A DNA stretch of 64,000 nucleotides from Bacteroidales bacterium (GTDB taxonomy: Bacteria; Bacteroidota; Bacteroidia; Bacteroidales; P3): the NCBI GenBank assembly GCA_017439185.1, contig JAFRTM010000003.1, positions 1 to 64,000 of the forward strand, given 5' to 3'. The notes under the pieces are model-generated. The model was given only the letters and a program-made list of their open reading frames with translations. It did not search any database and was not told the DNA's origin. Made by a program: the position numbers and the translations under genes. Positions 16,676 through 26,088 of the stretch are shown here, piece after piece. Within the stretch, counting starts at the first letter, position 1, and every line of letters starts with the position of its first letter.

Positions 16676-17935
16676 ATGATTGAATACGAACGGTTCAGGT
16701 TGGGTAACGGGTTGACGGTGCTGGTGACGGAGGACTGGAGCACGCCGCTGGTGACGTTGAACCTGCTGTGTGGCGTGGGAGCACGCGACGAGCGTGAGGG
16801 GCTTACGGGCTTCGCCCACCTCTTCGAGCACCTGATGTTCGGCGGCACGCCGAGGGTGCCCTCCTACGACAGGGAGGTGGAGCAGATGGGGGGCGAGTCG
16901 AACGCGTTCACGAACAACGACTATACGAATTTCTATATCACTGTGCCGGCGACGATGGTGGAGCGAGCTATGTGGTTGGAGGCCGACCGGCTGAGGGGCC
17001 TGGACTGGAGCGAGGGGGTGCTGGAGGTGCAGAAGAAGGTGGTGACGGAGGAATACCGTCAGCGCTACGAGAACCAGCCCTACGGCGATCTGTGGCTGTT
17101 GCTGAGGCCTCTCTGCTTCAAAGAGAGTGCCTATAGCTGGTGCACGATAGGGAAGGATATAAGGGACGTGAGCACGGCGAAGATGGAGGATGTGAGGGCG
17201 TTCCACGACCGCTTCTACGGTCCGGAGAACATGATACTGGCGGTGGCGGGAGGCGTGAAGGCCGAAGAGGTGAGGAGGCTGGCGGAGAAGCATTTCGGCG
17301 ACCTGGCGCCCCACGGAAAGATAGAAGTGGGAGTGGCGGCGGAACACCGCCAATACAGGCGCGAGCCGCTGCAGAAAGAGGCGAGGAGGCTGGAAGTGGA
17401 GCGGGAAGTGCTGGAGAACGTGTTCCTCAAGGCTTACCCCATGGCAGGCAAGGGGGAGAGGGATTTCGTGGTGTGGGATCTGCTGAGCGACGTGCTGAGC
17501 AACGGGAAATCGTCGAGGATGTACATAGACCTGGTGAAGGAGAACCCCCTGTTCACGGAGTTGTCGGCCTTTGTGAGCGGCGAATACGGCGAGGGACTCT
17601 TCGTGGTGAAGGGCATGTTGAACGAGGACGTGGCCTTCGAGGCCGCCGAGAGGGGAGTGGAGGAGCAGCTGGAGCGGCTGAGGAACGAAGAGTTAGCGGC
17701 GAGGAAACTGGAGAAGGTGGTGGACAAATACGAGGCGACATTCGCCTTCTCGCACTACAAGGCGTCGGAGAAGGCGGCGAACCTGTGCTACTACGAGTGG
17801 ATGGGGAAGACGGAATGGGTGAACAGCGAACCCGAAGAATACCGCAAGGTGACGACCTCCGACCTGCAGAGGGTGGCGCGCGAGGGACTGGCAGAAGAGC
17901 GGAGCAACACCATATACTACAAAAAGAAGAGTTAG
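16676..17935 (+). CDS. M16 family zinc peptidase (pitrilysin-like), processing-peptidase type
   Basis: 419 residues. The inverted zinc motif HLFEH (His48, Glu51, His52) is present, with the third metal ligand a Glu near 125-126 (KKVVTEEYRQRY). The N-terminal M16 domain spans about 8-160 and the C-terminal M16_C domain about 165-345. There is no signal peptide, so it probably works in the cytoplasm, degrading or processing peptides. Length fits the single two-domain half-enzymes that act as dimers. It is followed 3 bases later by the channel gene, so it lies within an operon with it. Confidence 0.92.
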   Translation: MIEYERFRLGNGLTVLVTEDWSTPLVTLNLLCGVGARDEREGLTGFAHLFEHLMFGGTPRVPSYDREVEQMGGESNAFTNNDYTNFYITVPATMVERAMWLEADRLRGLDWSEGVLEVQKKVVTEEYRQRYENQPYGDLWLLLRPLCFKESAYSWCTIGKDIRDVSTAKMEDVRAFHDRFYGPENMILAVAGGVKAEEVRRLAEKHFGDLAPHGKIEVGVAAEHRQYRREPLQKEARRLEVEREVLENVFLKAYPMAGKGERDFVVWDLLSDVLSNGKSSRMYIDLVKENPLFTELSAFVSGEYGEGLFVVKGMLNEDVAFEAAERGVEEQLERLRNEELAARKLEKVVDKYEATFAFSHYKASEKAANLCYYEWMGKTEWVNSEPEEYRKVTTSDLQRVAREGLAEERSNTIYYKKKS

Positions 17936-17938
17936 CAG

Positions 17939-18925
17939 ATGGACAAAGGGAACGATAAAAGACAGACGCAGCAGCCCGAAGAGAAGCACCACTTCTGGGA
18001 GAAGGCCTTCTGGAGAGGGCTCGGCAAGGTGGGCATGCGCTTCATAAGGATAGTGAGCGGCATATTCCACTGGCTGCTGTTCAAGGTGCTGATGCCGAAA
18101 CAGCTGAAGGTGGCGACGAAGAAAGACATATATACCGTGATCTTCAAGTCGGACACACCGGCTGGAAAGAAGTTCGACGTGTGGTTGCTGATAGCCATAG
18201 TGCTGAACATAGTGTTGCTGATAGTGGACAGCATGATAAGCGAAAACAGTACGCTGACCGACCGCGTGCACCGCAACAGCTCGTGGTTGTGGTGGACGAT
18301 GAAGGGTCTGGAGTGGGTGTTCACACTGGCCTTCACGCTGGAATACTACCTCAGGGTTTATTGCCTGAAGAAGCCGTGGCGCTACGTGTTCTCGTTCTAC
18401 GGCCTGATCGACTTTCTCTCGATATTCCCCGCCTACCTGAGCATCTTCCTGCCAGCCACACAGGCGCTGTCGGTGCTGAGGCTGCTGAGGCTGCTGAGAA
18501 TATTCAGGATATTCAGGATCGAGAGGTTTGTGGAGGAAGGACAGCTGCTGTTGGAGGCTCTCAAGCGGAGCGCCATAAAGATACTGATATTCATGTTCTT
18601 CGTGCTGATCACCGCCGTGATGCTCGGCACGATGATGTTCGCCGTAGAGGGAAACACTAACGAAGCGATGTCGAGTATCCCGAAAGGCGTCTATTGGGCG
18701 GTGGTGACGCTCACCACGGTGGGTTATGGCGACGTGACGCCCACCACCTCGCTGGGAAGGTTCATCTCCATTGTGGTGATGATACTCGGTTACTCTATCA
18801 TAGCGGTGCCGACGGGCATAGTGGCGGGTGAGACGATAGAGAGCCACAAGAAACGCAAGAAGTCGAAAAAGATAAAACAGCTGCTTGATCCGACGGATGA
18901 AGACTATGAGGAAGATATTAACTAA
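17939..18925 (+). CDS. Voltage-gated-type potassium channel (ion transporter family)
   Basis: 328 residues. Six-TM layout: S1 at about 80-98, S2 at about 122-140, S3 near 151-170, the S4 voltage-sensor helix with regularly spaced arginines at 181-194 (RLLRLLRIFRIFRI), then S5 (about 212-235), the pore with selectivity filter TTVGYGD (259-265), and S6 to about 297. The filter sequence indicates potassium selectivity. A polar N-terminus of about 60 residues and a Lys-rich then acidic C-terminus have no known domain. It lies in an operon with the M16 peptidase; its end overlaps the start of the receptor gene. Confidence 0.94.
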   Translation: MDKGNDKRQTQQPEEKHHFWEKAFWRGLGKVGMRFIRIVSGIFHWLLFKVLMPKQLKVATKKDIYTVIFKSDTPAGKKFDVWLLIAIVLNIVLLIVDSMISENSTLTDRVHRNSSWLWWTMKGLEWVFTLAFTLEYYLRVYCLKKPWRYVFSFYGLIDFLSIFPAYLSIFLPATQALSVLRLLRLLRIFRIFRIERFVEEGQLLLEALKRSAIKILIFMFFVLITAVMLGTMMFAVEGNTNEAMSSIPKGVYWAVVTLTTVGYGDVTPTTSLGRFISIVVMILGYSIIAVPTGIVAGETIESHKKRKKSKKIKQLLDPTDEDYEEDIN

Positions 18926-21302
18926 CCTGTTGCTGACGCTGGCCTGCAGTGCGGCGCTGGCGCAGACCCACACGGTGAGCGGCGTGGTCACCGACCGCGA
19001 AAGCGGCGAGACCATGATAGGTGTCGCCGTGGTGGACCGGGTGAGCGGCAAGGGGGCGGTGACCAACTCATACGGCTTCTACAGCCTCACGCTGAAAAAC
19101 GACAGTGTGAGCCTGAAGGTCTCCTTCGTGGGCTACAACCCCTACGAGAAAGACACGGTGCTGGGCGGCGACATGGAGATGAACGTGGCGTTGAGACCAG
19201 GAGTGGAACTGAAGGAGGTGGTGGTGAGCGCCGAAAGGGTGGGAAGCCTGAAGTCGTCGCAGATAAGTGCTGTGGACATGCCTCTTGAACATATCAAGGC
19301 TGTGCCTGTGCTGTTCGGCGAGACCGACGTACTTAAGGCCCTGCAGCTGCTGCCAGGCGTACAGAGCGGCACCGAGGGAACCAGCGGCATGTACGTGCGT
19401 GGCGGAGGACCCGACGAGAACCTCTTCCTGCTCGACGGTGTGCCGCTGTACAACGTGAACCACCTGGGAGGTTTCTTCTCGGCGTTCAACAGCGACGCGA
19501 TAAAGAACGTGACATTATACAAGGGGAGTTTCCCTGCCCACTTCAGCGGAAGGCTCTCGAGCGTGGTGGACGTGACTACCAACAACGGCAACGACAAGGA
19601 ATATCACGGAGTGGCGTCGCTGGGGCTCGTCTCGGCGAAACTTAGCGTGGAAGGGCCTATAGTGAAGGAAAAGACCACTTTCTCCCTCTCGGGACGCAGG
19701 ACCTACGCCGACCTGCTGATACAGCCGCTGCTGGGGCTGGTGTCGGCCGCCAACGACATAAACACCACGGCAGGCTACTACTTCTACGACGCCAACGCCA
19801 AGATCACGCACAAGTTCTCGGAGAGAAGCCGCCTCTACGGCTCGTTCTACATGGGCGACGACGTGGCGTATGCCCGGATGAAGACTCGTGAGAGCGGCTA
19901 TTCGGGCTACGAGGAATATATGAAACTGCGCTACGGCTGGGGCAACATCGTGGGCTCGGTGAGGTGGAACTACGTGATAAACCCCAAGATATTCATGAAC
20001 GTGACGGTAGCCTACACCCAGTACCGCAACAAGATAAGCCTCACGATGGAGGACAAGTACAGCGACGGGACCAACACCAGCGTCACCGAAGGGGAGATGA
20101 GCTACAAGTCGGGCATCAGGGACATCACGGCGAAGGTGGATTTCGACTATGCCCCCAACCCCAACCACAACGTGAAATTCGGCACCAGCTATATCCACCA
20201 TATCTTCCGCCCCGAGGTGAGCGGCGTAAGGCTGCACGAGCAGGGTGTGGAAGAGGGGGTGACCACCAACTTCAACTTCGACACGCTGATGGGACAGAGC
20301 CTCATCCATGCCGAGGAGTTCAACGCCTTCATAGAAGACGACTGGAGCATAGTGGAGGCGGTGAAGATCAACGGAGGTGTGAACCTCAGCGGATTCCTGG
20401 TGCAGGGGAAGTTCTATCCCTCCATCCAGCCAAGACTGAGCGGCCGTTTTCTCATCACCCCTGACCTCTCGCTGAAGGTGGGATATGCGTTGATGACGCA
20501 GTATATGCACCTGCTGTCCAACTCGTCGATAAGTCTGCCCACCGACCTGTGGGTGCCTGTGACGGCGAGGATCAAGCCTATGACCGCCCACCAGGTGGCA
20601 GTGGGGGCGATGTACAGTTGGAGCGGCATCGCCGACTTCTCGGTGGAAGGATATTACAAGCACATGGACAACCTGATGGAATACCGCGACGGAGCCTCGT
20701 TCTGGGGCAGCTCGGTGGGATGGGAGGACAAGGTGTGCCTCGGCGAGGGTTGGTCCTATGGCGTCGAGGTGCTCATACAGCGCAACATAGGGAAACTGAC
20801 CGGATGGATAGGCTACACGTGGAGCCACAGCGACCGGAGGTTCGACCGCGAAGGGCAGATGATCAACGGCGGCAAGGTGTTCCCCGCAAAGTACGACAGG
20901 CGCCACGACGTGTCGATAGTGCTGATGTACAAGTTCAACAAGAAGATAGACTGCAGCCTCACATGGGTGTTCAGCTCGGGCAATATGTGCACCTTGGGGA
21001 TGCAGGAATATGAGGGCGAAGGGGGCGTGTCCACAACATATATCGAGTCGCGCAACAACTACCGGATGCCGGCTTACCACAGGATGGACGCCAGCGTGAA
21101 CTTCCACCGTAAGCTCAAGAAAGGCGAAAGGACTATCAACGTGAGCGTGTACAACCTCTACAACCACAAGAACCCGTTCCTGATATATACCGCCGACGGG
21201 GTGTCTACCAACAGGACTACCGGGGAGATTTACCCGAGGACGCTCAAGCAACTCTCCATATTCCCCATCATCCCGTCGTTCACCTATACCTACAAATTCT
21301 AA
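18906..21302 (+). CDS. TonB-dependent receptor with carboxypeptidase-regulatory-like domain
   Basis: 798 residues from ATG 18906 (MRKILTNLLLTLACSAALAQ, a good signal peptide). ATGs at 18897 and 18885 would only extend it further into the channel gene. Domains: carboxypeptidase D regulatory-like (about 22-110, HTVSGVVTDRESGETMIGVAV), plug (about 115-220, with GTSGMYVRGGGPDENLFLLDG), and a 22-strand-type barrel ending IPSFTYTYKF. The downstream DUF4249 lipoprotein is its usual partner in Bacteroidetes. Transported substrate unknown. The start lies inside the channel coding region (20-base overlap), so expression is coupled. Confidence 0.93.
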   Translation: MRKILTNLLLTLACSAALAQTHTVSGVVTDRESGETMIGVAVVDRVSGKGAVTNSYGFYSLTLKNDSVSLKVSFVGYNPYEKDTVLGGDMEMNVALRPGVELKEVVVSAERVGSLKSSQISAVDMPLEHIKAVPVLFGETDVLKALQLLPGVQSGTEGTSGMYVRGGGPDENLFLLDGVPLYNVNHLGGFFSAFNSDAIKNVTLYKGSFPAHFSGRLSSVVDVTTNNGNDKEYHGVASLGLVSAKLSVEGPIVKEKTTFSLSGRRTYADLLIQPLLGLVSAANDINTTAGYYFYDANAKITHKFSERSRLYGSFYMGDDVAYARMKTRESGYSGYEEYMKLRYGWGNIVGSVRWNYVINPKIFMNVTVAYTQYRNKISLTMEDKYSDGTNTSVTEGEMSYKSGIRDITAKVDFDYAPNPNHNVKFGTSYIHHIFRPEVSGVRLHEQGVEEGVTTNFNFDTLMGQSLIHAEEFNAFIEDDWSIVEAVKINGGVNLSGFLVQGKFYPSIQPRLSGRFLITPDLSLKVGYALMTQYMHLLSNSSISLPTDLWVPVTARIKPMTAHQVAVGAMYSWSGIADFSVEGYYKHMDNLMEYRDGASFWGSSVGWEDKVCLGEGWSYGVEVLIQRNIGKLTGWIGYTWSHSDRRFDREGQMINGGKVFPAKYDRRHDVSIVLMYKFNKKIDCSLTWVFSSGNMCTLGMQEYEGEGGVSTTYIESRNNYRMPAYHRMDASVNFHRKLKKGERTINVSVYNLYNHKNPFLIYTADGVSTNRTTGEIYPRTLKQLSIFPIIPSFTYTYKF

Positions 21303-21314
21303 TACTTGACAACA

Positions 21315-22283
21315 ATGAAAAAGATAATATATTTGATAGCGGCGACACTGTTGTTGGCAGGGTGCGAGAAGCAGATAGACTTCAGGGGTGAGGAATCGTC
21401 TCCGGTGGTGGTGTTGATGTCGAAACCCGAGGTGGATAGCGCTGTGGCGGTAAGGCTTACCTACAGCCGATTCTTTCTCTCGGCGAGCAACTCGTTCAGG
21501 GTTATCTCCAACGCCGACGTGAGGCTCAGCGCCAATGGCACAGAGTATGTGGGGCTGTTCGACGGTGAGAACTACACGTTCGGATATACAGCCCACGAAG
21601 GCGACAATCTGTCGCTCGCGGTGAGAATGCGCAACGGCGGCGAGGACACGCTGGTGACGGCGACCACCAAGGTGCCGTACAAGGCGGGAGTTAACGTGGT
21701 GTCGTTTGAGAACAGGGAGCTGCGTTTCAAACTGAGCGACAGGGGAGGGGAGAGAAACTATTACAGGGTGTCGGTCAAGAAGGTGGACACTACGTTTAGC
21801 GTCAGCGTATATAATGAAGAGACCCATGAATACGACAAGGTGGACACATTGATAGTGACGGAAGAGGGCGCTTATTTCACGTGCAAGGATGTGGTGCTGA
21901 CCGAGAATCTGACGGAGACTGAACTAGATGTGGATCTGGGAGGCTCGGATACATATTACCGTGAGCTGCTCTTTACCGACGAGACATTCGACGGGCGCGA
22001 GTATGAGGTGAAGCTGGGAAGTCTGGACGGCGATGTGTATTATTGGGAGAAAGGGGGCTACGGAGAAGAGAGCGTGACGTATTATTATCTGGAGGTGGAG
22101 TCGCTGACGAGGGATGAGTATTTGTATATCTTGTCGATAATGAAACAGAACTCGTCGGATTTCTTTATGACGGAGCCGGTACAGGTTCAGTGCAACGTGG
22201 AAAACGGAATCGGGCTGTTTGCGGCGAAGGCGCGGACGGAGGTTTATGTAGGTAAAATTGAAGACGACGGTACTTGGAAATAA
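21315..22283 (+). CDS. DUF4249 family lipoprotein, partner of the TonB receptor
   Basis: 322 residues from ATG 21315. The lipoprotein signal MKKIIYLIAATLLLAGC puts the lipidated Cys at 17. The body fits DUF4249: an N-terminal Ig-like part (SSPVVVLMSKPEVDSAVAVRLTYSR, ISNADVRLSANG) and a C-terminal beta-rich part with LTRDEYLYILSIMKQ, a helix-turn common to the family. DUF4249 genes almost always follow a TonB receptor of the upstream type and are thought to work with it at the outer membrane. The gene starts 12 bases after the receptor stop. The exact role is unknown. Confidence 0.9.
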   Translation: MKKIIYLIAATLLLAGCEKQIDFRGEESSPVVVLMSKPEVDSAVAVRLTYSRFFLSASNSFRVISNADVRLSANGTEYVGLFDGENYTFGYTAHEGDNLSLAVRMRNGGEDTLVTATTKVPYKAGVNVVSFENRELRFKLSDRGGERNYYRVSVKKVDTTFSVSVYNEETHEYDKVDTLIVTEEGAYFTCKDVVLTENLTETELDVDLGGSDTYYRELLFTDETFDGREYEVKLGSLDGDVYYWEKGGYGEESVTYYYLEVESLTRDEYLYILSIMKQNSSDFFMTEPVQVQCNVENGIGLFAAKARTEVYVGKIEDDGTWK

Positions 22284-22351
22284 AGTAAAGGCAAAGCAAG
22301 GGTAAAGTAAGGGTAAGTTCGACATGAGTGGGAGATAACGGAAGATAAAAA

Positions 22352-23299
22352 ATGACGAAGAAAATATTGATAATAGACGATGTCCATCCTGTGATGGTTG
22401 AACGGCTGAGAGAAGCGGGGCTGGAGGTGTGTGTCAATCCGGGCATGAGTCGGAGAGAGTTGCTGAAAGCCGTCGGCGAGTATGACGGCCTTGTGGTGAG
22501 GAGCAAGATTGAAGTGGACAGGGAAGTGCTGGATGCGGCGGGTAAGCTGCATTGCGTGGGCCGCGTCGGCGCCGGCATGGAGACTATAGATGTGGAATAT
22601 GCCGAGGGGAAAGGCATAAGATGCCTGAATTCGCCCGAAGGCAACCGCGATGCCGTCGGGGAACATGCTGTGGGGCTGCTGCTGGCGCTGCTGAACAATA
22701 TAGCAAGGGCCGACAGCGAGGTCAGAGGCGGCCTGTGGCAAAGGGAGGCAAACCGCGGAGTGGAACTGCAGGGGAAGACGGTTGGTATTGTGGGCTATGG
22801 AAACATGGGCGCCGCTTTCGCCAGGAGATTGCAGGGCTTTGGCTGCAGAGTGGCGGCTTACGACAAATACAAGAAGGGCTTCGGCTCGGAATACGTCGAA
22901 GAGGTGACACTGGAGCAGTTGTACGAAGAGTCCGATGTGGTGTCGCTCCACGTGCCGCTGACGGACGAGACCCGTTATATGGTGGACAGACGCTTCCTGG
23001 AGCGCTTCTCGAAACCGATATATCTGCTGAACACGTCGCGCGGCGCGGTGGTGAAAACCGTTGATCTGGTTAAGGCGATGGAGAGCGGCAGTGTGACGGG
23101 GGCTGCGCTGGATGTGTTGGAATACGAGAATATGACCGCCGACGCTATGGGTGGAGAACATGAGCCGGAGGCTCTGACCTATCTGAAAAAATCGCCGCGA
23201 GTGGTGCTGACACCGCATGTGGCAGGCTGGACGGCGGAATCGAAGGTGAAACTGGCTGCGGTGCTGGCCGAGAAGATAAAGGAGGTAATATGCTCATAG
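22352..23299 (+). CDS. D-isomer-specific 2-hydroxyacid dehydrogenase (phosphoglycerate dehydrogenase-like)
   Basis: 315 residues. NAD-binding Rossmann motif GIVGYGNMG near 147-155 with the acidic residue in AYDKY; catalytic Arg in NTSRGAVV, Glu in LDVLEYE, His in LTPHVAGWT. It oxidises or reduces a 2-hydroxyacid with NAD. It has no ACT or regulatory C-terminal domain, so it is a short-form enzyme. It could be the serine-pathway SerA, but the usual neighbour serC is absent here, so a different hydroxyacid is possible. Its end overlaps the DUF3109 gene by 10 bases. The 68-base gap before it is a purine-rich tract with short GTAAAG repeats. Confidence 0.9.
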   Translation: MTKKILIIDDVHPVMVERLREAGLEVCVNPGMSRRELLKAVGEYDGLVVRSKIEVDREVLDAAGKLHCVGRVGAGMETIDVEYAEGKGIRCLNSPEGNRDAVGEHAVGLLLALLNNIARADSEVRGGLWQREANRGVELQGKTVGIVGYGNMGAAFARRLQGFGCRVAAYDKYKKGFGSEYVEEVTLEQLYEESDVVSLHVPLTDETRYMVDRRFLERFSKPIYLLNTSRGAVVKTVDLVKAMESGSVTGAALDVLEYENMTADAMGGEHEPEALTYLKKSPRVVLTPHVAGWTAESKVKLAAVLAEKIKEVICS

Positions 23300-23865
23300 T
23301 AGGAGACTGCATAATCACGGAAGACATAGCCGACTGTCGCTTCTGCTGCGACTTGGAGCAGTGCCAGGGGCAGTGTTGCGTGGAAGGCGACGACGGGGCA
23401 CCGGTGGAAGAGGATGAGATAGCGGTGATGGAAGAGATTTACCCCCAGGTGAAACCCTATATGACCGAGGATGGCCGCAAGGCGGTGGAGGAGCAAGGGG
23501 TGACGACTCTGGACAGGGCAGGGGAGCCCTGCACCCCGCTGGTGGGAGGGAGAGAGTGTGCCTACGTGGCCTGGCGTGACGGCAAAGCCCTCTGTGCCAT
23601 AGAGATGGCTTACAGGGAGGGCAAGATAGAGTTCGCCAAACCGGTGTCGTGCCACCTGTACCCCATAAGGGTCGATAACTTCGGCGAGTTCAGAGCCCTC
23701 AACTACCACAGGTGGGATGTGTGCCGCTGTGCCGTGGCGAAAGGCAAGAGAGAGGGCGTGCCGCTGTACCGTTACCTGCGCGAGCCGCTGATACGCAAGT
23801 TCGGCCAGGAATGGTACGACGAGCTGGCACTGTTATGTGAAAACTATATAGAAAGAAAGAAATAG
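23290..23865 (+). CDS. DUF3109 family cysteine-rich protein
   Basis: 191 residues. The N-terminus carries a cysteine cluster (CIITEDIADCRFCCDLEQCQGQCC in two overlapping parts), with further cysteines in GEPCTPL, RECAYV, VSCHLYPI and VCRCAVAK. The pattern is that of DUF3109, which resembles YkgJ-type zinc or iron-sulphur proteins. The function is not known. It overlaps the upstream dehydrogenase by 10 bases and ends 4 bases before lspA, so all three are one operon. Confidence 0.88.
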   Translation: MLIVGDCIITEDIADCRFCCDLEQCQGQCCVEGDDGAPVEEDEIAVMEEIYPQVKPYMTEDGRKAVEEQGVTTLDRAGEPCTPLVGGRECAYVAWRDGKALCAIEMAYREGKIEFAKPVSCHLYPIRVDNFGEFRALNYHRWDVCRCAVAKGKREGVPLYRYLREPLIRKFGQEWYDELALLCENYIERKK

Positions 23866-23869
23866 AAAT

Positions 23870-24520
23870 ATGAACACAAAAGCAAAGCAAATAACCATTG
23901 TGGCGACAGTAATCCCGTTGCTACTCATCGCCGACCAATGCCTCAAGTTCTGGGTCAAGACCCACATGCAGATAGGCGAGGATATACCTATCTGCTCGTG
24001 GTTCCACATCCATTTCGTGGAGAACCAGGGAATGGCCTTCGGCCTCTCCTTCGGCGAAAACATAGGCAAGTTTCTCCTCTCGATGTTTAGGATAGTGGCG
24101 TCGGGAATCCTGGTGTGGTTCATCGTCAACGGAATACGCAAAGGAATCTCCACGATATACGTGGTGTGCATGTCGCTCATCCTGGTAGGGGCGGTGGGCA
24201 ACCTCGTAGACAGCTGCTTCTACGGTCTTATCTTCAACGAGAGCTACTTTTCCGTGGCACAGATTTTCCCGCCCGAAGGGGGCTATGCACCGTTCCTCTA
24301 CGGCAAGGTTGTCGATATGTTCTACTTCCCGTTGTTCACCATTGACCTGCCCTGGGGAGGAGAATACCTGTTCTTCAACGCGATATTCAACATCGCCGAT
24401 GCGGCCATCACCGTGGGCACCATCCTGTTCATCATAGTTTACTTTGTGAGAAGACCCCAAAAAACGATCACCTCGCTTGTGAAGGACAAAAAAACTCCTA
24501 CCGATTCCGAAGAGAAATAA
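23870..24520 (+). CDS. lspA: Lipoprotein signal peptidase II
   Basis: 216 residues. It cleaves lipoprotein signal peptides after lipid attachment, in the inner membrane. Four membrane helices are visible (about 9-25, 64-88, 97-117, 169-193). Conserved boxes: FVENQGMAFGL, VGNLVDS, GKVVDMFYFP (first catalytic Asp) and FNIADAAI (second catalytic Asp). It is longer than the E. coli enzyme because of an insertion between the two catalytic Asp boxes, as is normal for Bacteroidetes. The many lipoproteins in this window are its expected substrates. Confidence 0.95.
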   Translation: MNTKAKQITIVATVIPLLLIADQCLKFWVKTHMQIGEDIPICSWFHIHFVENQGMAFGLSFGENIGKFLLSMFRIVASGILVWFIVNGIRKGISTIYVVCMSLILVGAVGNLVDSCFYGLIFNESYFSVAQIFPPEGGYAPFLYGKVVDMFYFPLFTIDLPWGGEYLFFNAIFNIADAAITVGTILFIIVYFVRRPQKTITSLVKDKKTPTDSEEK

Positions 24521-24571
24521 AAAAATATTCCTTTGGTAATCAGTGGTTAATGAAAAAAAAAGAAAAATAAT

Positions 24572-24602
24572 TTTGTCAGAATAAAAAAAGTTAGTACTTT
24601 TG
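24572..24602 (+). promoter_or_regulatory. Promoter of tRNA-Phe
   Basis: A -33 TTTG at 24572-24575 and a -7 TACTTTTG at 24595-24602. The whole 31-base block is nearly the same as the tRNA-Pro promoter at 52483. It is followed by a leader hairpin, CGATTTT/AAAATCG, just before the tRNA. Confidence 0.8.
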
Positions 24603-24629
24603 CACCCGATTTTGTGAGAAAAAATCGAT

Positions 24630-24702
<73 letters not shown>

Positions 24703-24707
24703 CGCCC

Positions 24708-24739
24708 GAGGGAAACACACGAGTGCTTCCCTCTTTTTT
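24708..24739 (+). terminator. Terminator after tRNA-Phe
   Basis: GAGGGAA (24708-24714) pairs with TTCCCTC (24727-24733), followed by six T. Confidence 0.85.
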
Positions 24740-24799
24740 ATGTGCTGCACAATAAAACCGCCCGCGTGGCGTTATTATAAGGTTATTAATACTATTACG

Positions 24800-25204
24800 A
24801 TGCACACCTTACCGATACAGATACGCTTCAACGACATAGACCAGATGGGGCATGTCAACAATGCAGTGATAATGGAGTATTTCGACTTGGCGAAGTCGGA
24901 CTACTTCACCGCCGTGGGACTGCCTCCCGAGGAGGGCGACTTCACCGTGATGATAGTTCATTTCGAGGTCGATTTCAAGGCACAGATACACTTCCACGAC
25001 AAGGTGGCCGTGAGCACACGGGTGGAGCGTTTCGGCACCAAGAGCCTCACGGTGGAGCAGCAGGTGGTCTCGCCCGAGGGGGACAAAGTGTATGCCGTAT
25101 GCCACACGGTGATGGCCGGATATTGCCGCAGCGCGGCCTCGGCAGCCCCGATACCCGAAGAGGTGAAAGAGCGAATCAGAAACTTCGATATGCAAAACGC
25201 CTAA
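24800..25204 (+). CDS. Acyl-CoA thioesterase, hotdog fold (4HBT family)
   Basis: 134 residues from ATG 24800 (MHTLPIQIRFNDID). An open frame reaches back to 24671, but that part overlaps the tRNA and its terminator. The 4-hydroxybenzoyl-CoA thioesterase signature is clear: DIDQMGHVNNAVIMEYFD, where the Asp after DQ/DID serves as the catalytic acid, then a hotdog helix. It hydrolyses acyl-CoA or acyl-ACP esters in the cytoplasm; the acyl group is unknown. The FISUMP lipoprotein gene starts 11 bases downstream. Confidence 0.9.
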   Translation: MHTLPIQIRFNDIDQMGHVNNAVIMEYFDLAKSDYFTAVGLPPEEGDFTVMIVHFEVDFKAQIHFHDKVAVSTRVERFGTKSLTVEQQVVSPEGDKVYAVCHTVMAGYCRSAASAAPIPEEVKERIRNFDMQNA

Positions 25205-25215
25205 CATATTAACTT

Positions 25216-26088
25216 ATGAAATATAAAGCCTTTCCGTTTATCATAGCCATCATGCTCCTCGCGGCATGCAACAAGGACAGCCACGAGGGAATCTCCGAAG
25301 CGGGCGCCATACAGGCTCCCTTCTCGGTAAGCGACAGCACGAAGGTGCTCTTCTCGATGGGTAACCTGCAATACTGCGGCGAGACTGGCGTCTGGCGTTT
25401 TGCCGAGCACCAATACGACTTTATAGGCTCCGACAACGTGAATATCGACGCCACCTATTCCGACTTTATAGACCTTTTCGGCTTCGGCACCAGCGGCTGG
25501 AATAGCGGAGCAGCCGCCTACCAGCCCTATGCCATATCCACCAACTATAATGACTATTACCCTGCCGACTCGTCGGCGGCGCTCTCCACGCTCGCCGACT
25601 GGGGCCACAACGCCATAGAGAACGGAGGAGGTCAGGCCGGAGTGTGGCGCACGCTGACCAAGGACGAGTGGACTTATCTCCTGAACTCTCGTCCCTCGGC
25701 TTCGCAGAAATATGCCCTCGCACGCGTCAACCGTACCGAGGGATTGCTCCTGCTTCCCGACGGATTCTCGCTTCCTGACGGCCTTTCGTTCACTCCCGGC
25801 ACGGCGAAAGGCTACAAGACCAACAGCTATACGGTGTCGCAGTTCTCCAAGATGCAGGCGGCAGGGGCAGTGTTCCTCCCGGCAGCAGGCTACCGCAAAG
25901 CCACCGACTACTTCTATCCTTCGCAATATGGGTTCTACTGGTCGGCCTCGGTGCTCCTGAACAACGACAGCGTACTCAGTCCTTCGCCCAGCGCCTACGT
26001 GTGCTTTTTCGGCGAGGAGGGAGCTAACCCGCAGAACTACTCGCACCGCGACCACGGACTCTCCGTGCGATTGGTGCAGGACTTCTAA
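25216..26088 (+). CDS. FISUMP-type surface lipoprotein, paralogue of 4701-5579
   Basis: 290 residues. The lipoprotein signal MKYKAFPFIIAIMLLAAC puts the lipidated Cys at 18. The same chain of motifs as the 4701 protein is present: FSVSDSTKVLFSMGNLQY, WRFAEHQYDFIG, GTSGWNSGA, VWRTLTKDEW, GAVFLPAAGYR, and a final SVRLVQDF. The three bases around its stop overlap the convergent glycosylase gene. Unlike the 4701 gene it lacks the shared upstream box and probably depends on the thioesterase transcript. Function unknown; the protein is expected to be anchored in the envelope. Confidence 0.85.
   Translation: MKYKAFPFIIAIMLLAACNKDSHEGISEAGAIQAPFSVSDSTKVLFSMGNLQYCGETGVWRFAEHQYDFIGSDNVNIDATYSDFIDLFGFGTSGWNSGAAAYQPYAISTNYNDYYPADSSAALSTLADWGHNAIENGGGQAGVWRTLTKDEWTYLLNSRPSASQKYALARVNRTEGLLLLPDGFSLPDGLSFTPGTAKGYKTNSYTVSQFSKMQAAGAVFLPAAGYRKATDYFYPSQYGFYWSASVLLNNDSVLSPSPSAYVCFFGEEGANPQNYSHRDHGLSVRLVQDF

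Noticed and set aside
19515-21827. A 770-codon open frame on the minus strand opposite the TonB receptor
   Set aside because: A shadow of the receptor and DUF4249 genes, which have full domain support.
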